DNA from: JBHIFB01 sp046760905
GTDB lineage: Bacteria; Gemmatimonadota; CAZMKB01
Length of the DNA: 17,475 nt
NCBI GenBank assembly: GCA_046760905.1
Contig: JBHIFB010000059.1
Location: forward strand, 1 to 17,475
Direction: 5' to 3'
The position numbers and the translations under genes were made by a program. This document shows, one piece after another, positions 15,501 to 17,475 of the stretch; within the stretch, counting starts at the first letter, position 1; each line of letters opens with the position of its first letter. The notes beneath the pieces are model-generated. The model was not told where the DNA came from and made no database searches. It saw only the letters and a program-made list of their open reading frames with translations.

Positions 15501-15725
15501 AGCCTCTATACCGAGCCGAGATGGACCGATATAGACGGTGATGAAGATGTCGATCAGGACGACATTGATGAGATCACCTCGAGGCTCGACTTCAATGGCG
15601 ATGGCACGGTGAGCATCGAGGAGGAGCTCACGATGAGGATCCTTGCAAGGGGTGCGAACGATGCGACTCCTTACAACTTCGAGCGTCCGCGCGAAGTGAG
15701 GCTTGGATTTGAGGTGAGGTTCTAA
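12528..15725 (+). CDS. TonB-dependent outer-membrane receptor with carboxypeptidase-regulatory-like N-domain
   Basis: Outer-membrane active transporter of 1065 residues. The ATG at 12528 is chosen because AGAGGAGG precedes it and a signal peptide starts there (cleavage likely after LLA, residue 30); an in-frame GTG at 12474 would add 18 residues before it. Domains: CarboxypepD_reg-like beta-sandwich about 33-112 (GKVEGVVTDADTGEPLVGAQ); plug about 145-245 with 'YSIRGGRPSESAIYVDGV' and 'DFGDAQSGVINIVTKEGG'; then a 22-strand barrel to the C-terminus, ending LGFEVRF with the terminal aromatic used for BAM insertion. There is no separate TonB-box call that I trust. A Ca-loop pair (residues 1001-1032) lies between the last two barrel strands. 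It sits behind a sigma-54 promoter and enhancer array and next to exbB-exbD-exbD-tonB, so its synthesis is probably signal-controlled. The substrate is not evident. Confidence 0.93.
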   Translation: MVHFNRLKFSTSLAVCLLIFSVAFSTSLLAQTTGKVEGVVTDADTGEPLVGAQVIIEGTLLGNITNDEGYYFILNVPVGLQAVKAQIIGYQSVTVKDVRILAGQTHSVDFSLKSTVLELPGQEIYGEREPLVPRDNTVSKERFTGETQLEIPADNVTQVITLQAGVTRYGDQTYSIRGGRPSESAIYVDGVNVKSYTTDGTQGEDDLDVGENAVEEVDVITGGFASDFGDAQSGVINIVTKEGGQNYSGQLRLETDEFMPSSSNYGYNRAQVSIGGPIPALADNLTFFFSGEVTGQGDRFPRADGFKGRNEDIEFLADMYGNSDEVREFLGKDLDINEMLRIGRANNPDMPVLNIEKYRTDKGDYPGRLIGNEGDETRMQGKIAWQASKNIKLTGTLIADRDQGIVFNRNMIFWNSVGNGLFNNRNLLGIVGYNHTISQSAERSTNIQVRASFQRSTLVQGPKFNLNKDKTGGPLMSEFPMRNFGRDLGFDGLRSILNYRPGNIPIFLDDLKGGMINTYQDVFDNYQWDFQLREGRNGQNPFGIAAAGFLDDGVGYYDFLRTMEEDRANFRLDFDSQVNKIHRVRAGADVKYWQIDYFSNSLTSSTFLNFFFAKPEMQSFYVEDRMDFQDLVLDFGFRVDSFRAGVKAPRTIGLQDEVSRAGGGVEPKRLTEVSPRLGVAHPVTDKTQIRVSYGSKFQVPTFLYLYRAINTDVNIFTNMNQFFGNPYLGFRKTTSFEVGITTLLSEDWVLDLVGYNRDIDGNTALRYIQQNEDMPYMRIYTNVDNGNVKGFDLTLRRRFSKYYSMDATYTMLFARSTGTDPEDFVRNEGFFLSGDRPPLPPVETAPNDFDQTHTFNYQFNVKLPGDFREGTGLGRLLRNTGYYLTLQANSGRPFTSQDSNFLFIEKSNASRRGWQFVSNLRVIKDFNWGGLDYSVFADIRNLFNNVNLSSNSASVFSSAGITNGVYQTTGSPYTDGQTIRRAIDDLGVDDPSLYTEPRWTDIDGDEDVDQDDIDEITSRLDFNGDGTVSIEEELTMRILARGANDATPYNFERPREVRLGFEVRF
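15528..15623 (+). other. EF-hand/dockerin-like Ca loop pair inside the receptor
   Basis: Residues 1001-1012 read DIDGDEDVDQDD and residues 1021-1032 read DFNGDGTVSIEE. The second fits the EF-hand loop DxNxDGxxxxxE at every ligand position; the first is dockerin-like. They sit after strand 21 (about DYSVFADIRNLF) and before strand 22 (VRLGFEVRF), which would place them in the last extracellular loop. Confidence 0.7.
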
Positions 15726-15776
15726 TCCCGGCGGGAGACGAGGTGAAGAGAGGAATAAATTTGAAGGAGGAGTTTT

Positions 15777-17475
15777 ATGAATAAAGGAAGAAGGAGGAGA
15801 AAAGGGCTTGATCTTTTCTTGGTAGCCCCGATCCTCGTTTCGGTTACCACCTTCCTTTTTCTGGCCATTGGTGTGGCGAGTGCTTACGTCCATGTGAAAG
15901 GTGGGCACAGGGATAATGTGTCACCGTCGAAGCTCATCATCGAGTTCCATAACGATAACGCGGTGAAACTAGCCATAAACAACAATGGCCCGATCGGGAT
16001 CGATAACTTCTTGGGGAATGGGGCAGGATTCTGGCCCGGTAACACACCGAACAACTACGTGTTCGGGACCGGAATCTGGATCGGTGGCCTTGCGGATGTC
16101 GATGGTGATGGTGCCCAGGACACGATTTTCCTGCAAGGGTACAACCCGATCGACGGCGGCACCGAGTTTCGCGAAGGAAGATACGACCAGGATCCAAACA
16201 GTGAGCTGGCGACCGTATTCAACAGTTCGTCAGACGATGAAGATTACACAGAGTGGAGTTTGGAGAACTGGCCGGACGAGTTCAGGATCCTGGACGAAGA
16301 TCCGGACAGTCCGACATATGGACAGATGATTCCCTGGGTGAGGTCTGACGAGGATCTGGTCTGTATTTACAATACGTTCCAGGGTGTTCCGAAGTATGGA
16401 GTGAATGTGCCGGTCCAGGTGGAGCAGAGGAGTATGGCGTTCACCTCCGGATTGTCACGGCAGGTCATATTCTTCATCTTCGACATAAAAAACATCTCGG
16501 ATCAGGTTGAAGGATGGGAACCATTCACTCTCGAGGATGCCTGGATGGGATATTCCTCCGACATGGATATTGGTGAAACCTTCCGTGATGACAGGACGAG
16601 CTTCTTCACCACCATGGAAGACCCGGAAACCGGGGAAACCATCCCGATCAACATGGGATTTGCCTGGGACAACGACTTCGACGAAGGATCGAACTGGGTC
16701 GGGAAGGTAGGTTTTGTTGGTATCGCCTATCTACAGAGTCCGGGGAACGACTTCGACGGTATCGACAACGATGGTGACGGAATGATCGATGAGTCGCCAT
16801 TCAACGGGATCGATGACGATGGGGACGGTGTGGTCGATGATCAACCGGACGAGGTCGACCAGCTGGGTCTTGTTAATTACAGTTTCGACTGCAATCCATC
16901 GACATGCGAATCAAGACCTGATCCAGAATCCGATCCTGAAGGGTTCAGGATCATGAAGTGCGATCCGCCCGATGAATGTCTCGAGACGACCGAGGACACC
17001 GACATTCGTTTCATAATCACCTCGGGGCCTTTCAAGATCAGGCCGGGCGAACCTCACAGGATAGTGCTCGCATTCGTATTCGCGGCCCCTGTGGGAGATC
17101 CATCGTCGATAGAAGTCGTTGGAGATCCGCCAAGGCCACGTCCGGAGGATGAGGTGTTCGGAGAGTTTCTGGCGGTGAAGTCCACTGTACAGGGTATTTA
17201 TGACCTGGACTTCCTGCAAGCGAGCCCGCCACCGAGGCCGAGCATGACGCTCATACCAGGCGACAGGCAGGTGACGATCCTCTGGGATGATTCGCCGGTA
17301 TTTGCGAAAGATAAGACGTACGATGAATTCGTGAAACTAGATCCGGACTACCGTCAGTATGATTTCGAAGGCTTCAGGCTTTGGCGGAGCCGGACAGGGA
17401 ATTTCTCCACCCTTGGGGATCCGGACGATCCCTTGAACCCGCTTGCGGCGCAGGAGAACGAGACGAGCGAAGATC
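15777..17475 (+). CDS. Secreted acidic Ca-loop protein, receptor partner (3' end outside window)
   Basis: An ORF of 566 complete codons without a stop, running off the window. ATG 15777 is preceded by AAGGAGGAG, and the gap to the receptor is 51 bases, so it is probably in the same sigma-54 transcript. The N-terminus has five basic residues and then a long hydrophobic stretch ending VASA (about 11-36), a signal peptide. Further on are 'DVDGDGAQD' (108-116) and an acidic tract at 325-361 (DFDGIDNDGDGMIDE and IDDDGDGVVDD), like thrombospondin type-3 or EF-type calcium loops. Later, 'MTLIPGDRQVTILWDDS' and 'YDFEGFRLWRSR' resemble a fibronectin III-like module. Large proteins of this style often follow TonB receptors in FCB-related genomes and end in a sorting domain; that end is not visible. 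No enzymatic motif was seen. Function is inferred only from position: surface binding or capture of the receptor's substrate. Confidence 0.85.
   Translation, partial: MNKGRRRRKGLDLFLVAPILVSVTTFLFLAIGVASAYVHVKGGHRDNVSPSKLIIEFHNDNAVKLAINNNGPIGIDNFLGNGAGFWPGNTPNNYVFGTGIWIGGLADVDGDGAQDTIFLQGYNPIDGGTEFREGRYDQDPNSELATVFNSSSDDEDYTEWSLENWPDEFRILDEDPDSPTYGQMIPWVRSDEDLVCIYNTFQGVPKYGVNVPVQVEQRSMAFTSGLSRQVIFFIFDIKNISDQVEGWEPFTLEDAWMGYSSDMDIGETFRDDRTSFFTTMEDPETGETIPINMGFAWDNDFDEGSNWVGKVGFVGIAYLQSPGNDFDGIDNDGDGMIDESPFNGIDDDGDGVVDDQPDEVDQLGLVNYSFDCNPSTCESRPDPESDPEGFRIMKCDPPDECLETTEDTDIRFIITSGPFKIRPGEPHRIVLAFVFAAPVGDPSSIEVVGDPPRPRPEDEVFGEFLAVKSTVQGIYDLDFLQASPPPRPSMTLIPGDRQVTILWDDSPVFAKDKTYDEFVKLDPDYRQYDFEGFRLWRSRTGNFSTLGDPDDPLNPLAAQENETSED

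Noticed and set aside
1..17475. tRNA, rRNA, CRISPR array, integrase or transposase
   Set aside because: None was seen: no regularly spaced repeats with spacers, no cloverleaf-like stretch and no recombinase motif in any credible ORF.

Overview
The window looks like a Gram-negative bacterium of the FCB superphylum, or one of the related uncultured phyla (Zixibacteria, Krumholzibacteria, KSB1, Eisenbacteria and the like). Three things point there: a secreted FG-GAP protein ending in a FlgD-Ig/type-A-sorting-like module with an 'NFPNPFNP' motif; a large TonB-dependent receptor with an N-terminal carboxypeptidase-regulatory-like domain; and a tandem exbD pair. Shine-Dalgarno sequences are strong at most starts, unlike typical Bacteroidetes. 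The phylum assignment is inference from protein style; no marker gene is present.

Layout. Bases 1-138 are a GC-rich edge segment with a perfect 15-bp inverted repeat. Bases 154-3910 (+) hold a secreted seven-repeat FG-GAP protein followed without a gap by two peptide-type ABC ATPases (OppD/OppF-like) with no permease or binding protein in view. Bases 3890-5152 (-) encode a secreted M48 metalloprotease whose 3' end overlaps oppF tail to tail. A 260-bp AT-rich divergent promoter region follows. Then, on + throughout, come a dCache/HAMP histidine kinase (5416-7506), an NtrC-class sigma-54 activator with receiver, GAF, AAA+ and Fis-type HTH domains (7696-9621), an exbB-exbD-exbD-tonB operon (9735-11947), a 580-bp regulatory region, a TonB-dependent outer-membrane receptor (12528-15725), and a secreted acidic protein that runs off the window (15777 onward).

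How the parts fit. The 580-bp gap before the receptor is the most informative non-coding stretch. It carries a near-consensus sigma-54 promoter (TGGTACATTTCTTGCT, 12385-12400). Upstream of that, between 12037 and 12265, lie seven copies of a GYGACAC-like half-site in three clusters, two of which share the same 12-bp direct-repeat spacing. This is the architecture of an enhancer for a sigma-54 activator, and such an activator with its partner kinase is encoded just upstream. The simplest reading is a self-contained, signal-responsive TonB uptake module: the kinase senses an extracytoplasmic ligand, the activator binds the GYGACAC array and fires the receptor plus the downstream secreted protein, and ExbB/ExbD/ExbD/TonB (behind its own sigma-70-like promoter) energises the receptor. 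The receptor carries two EF-hand-like calcium loops in its predicted last extracellular loop, and the downstream partner has a similar acidic Dx(D/N)xDG tract, suggesting a calcium-dependent surface complex. The transported substrate cannot be told from the sequence.
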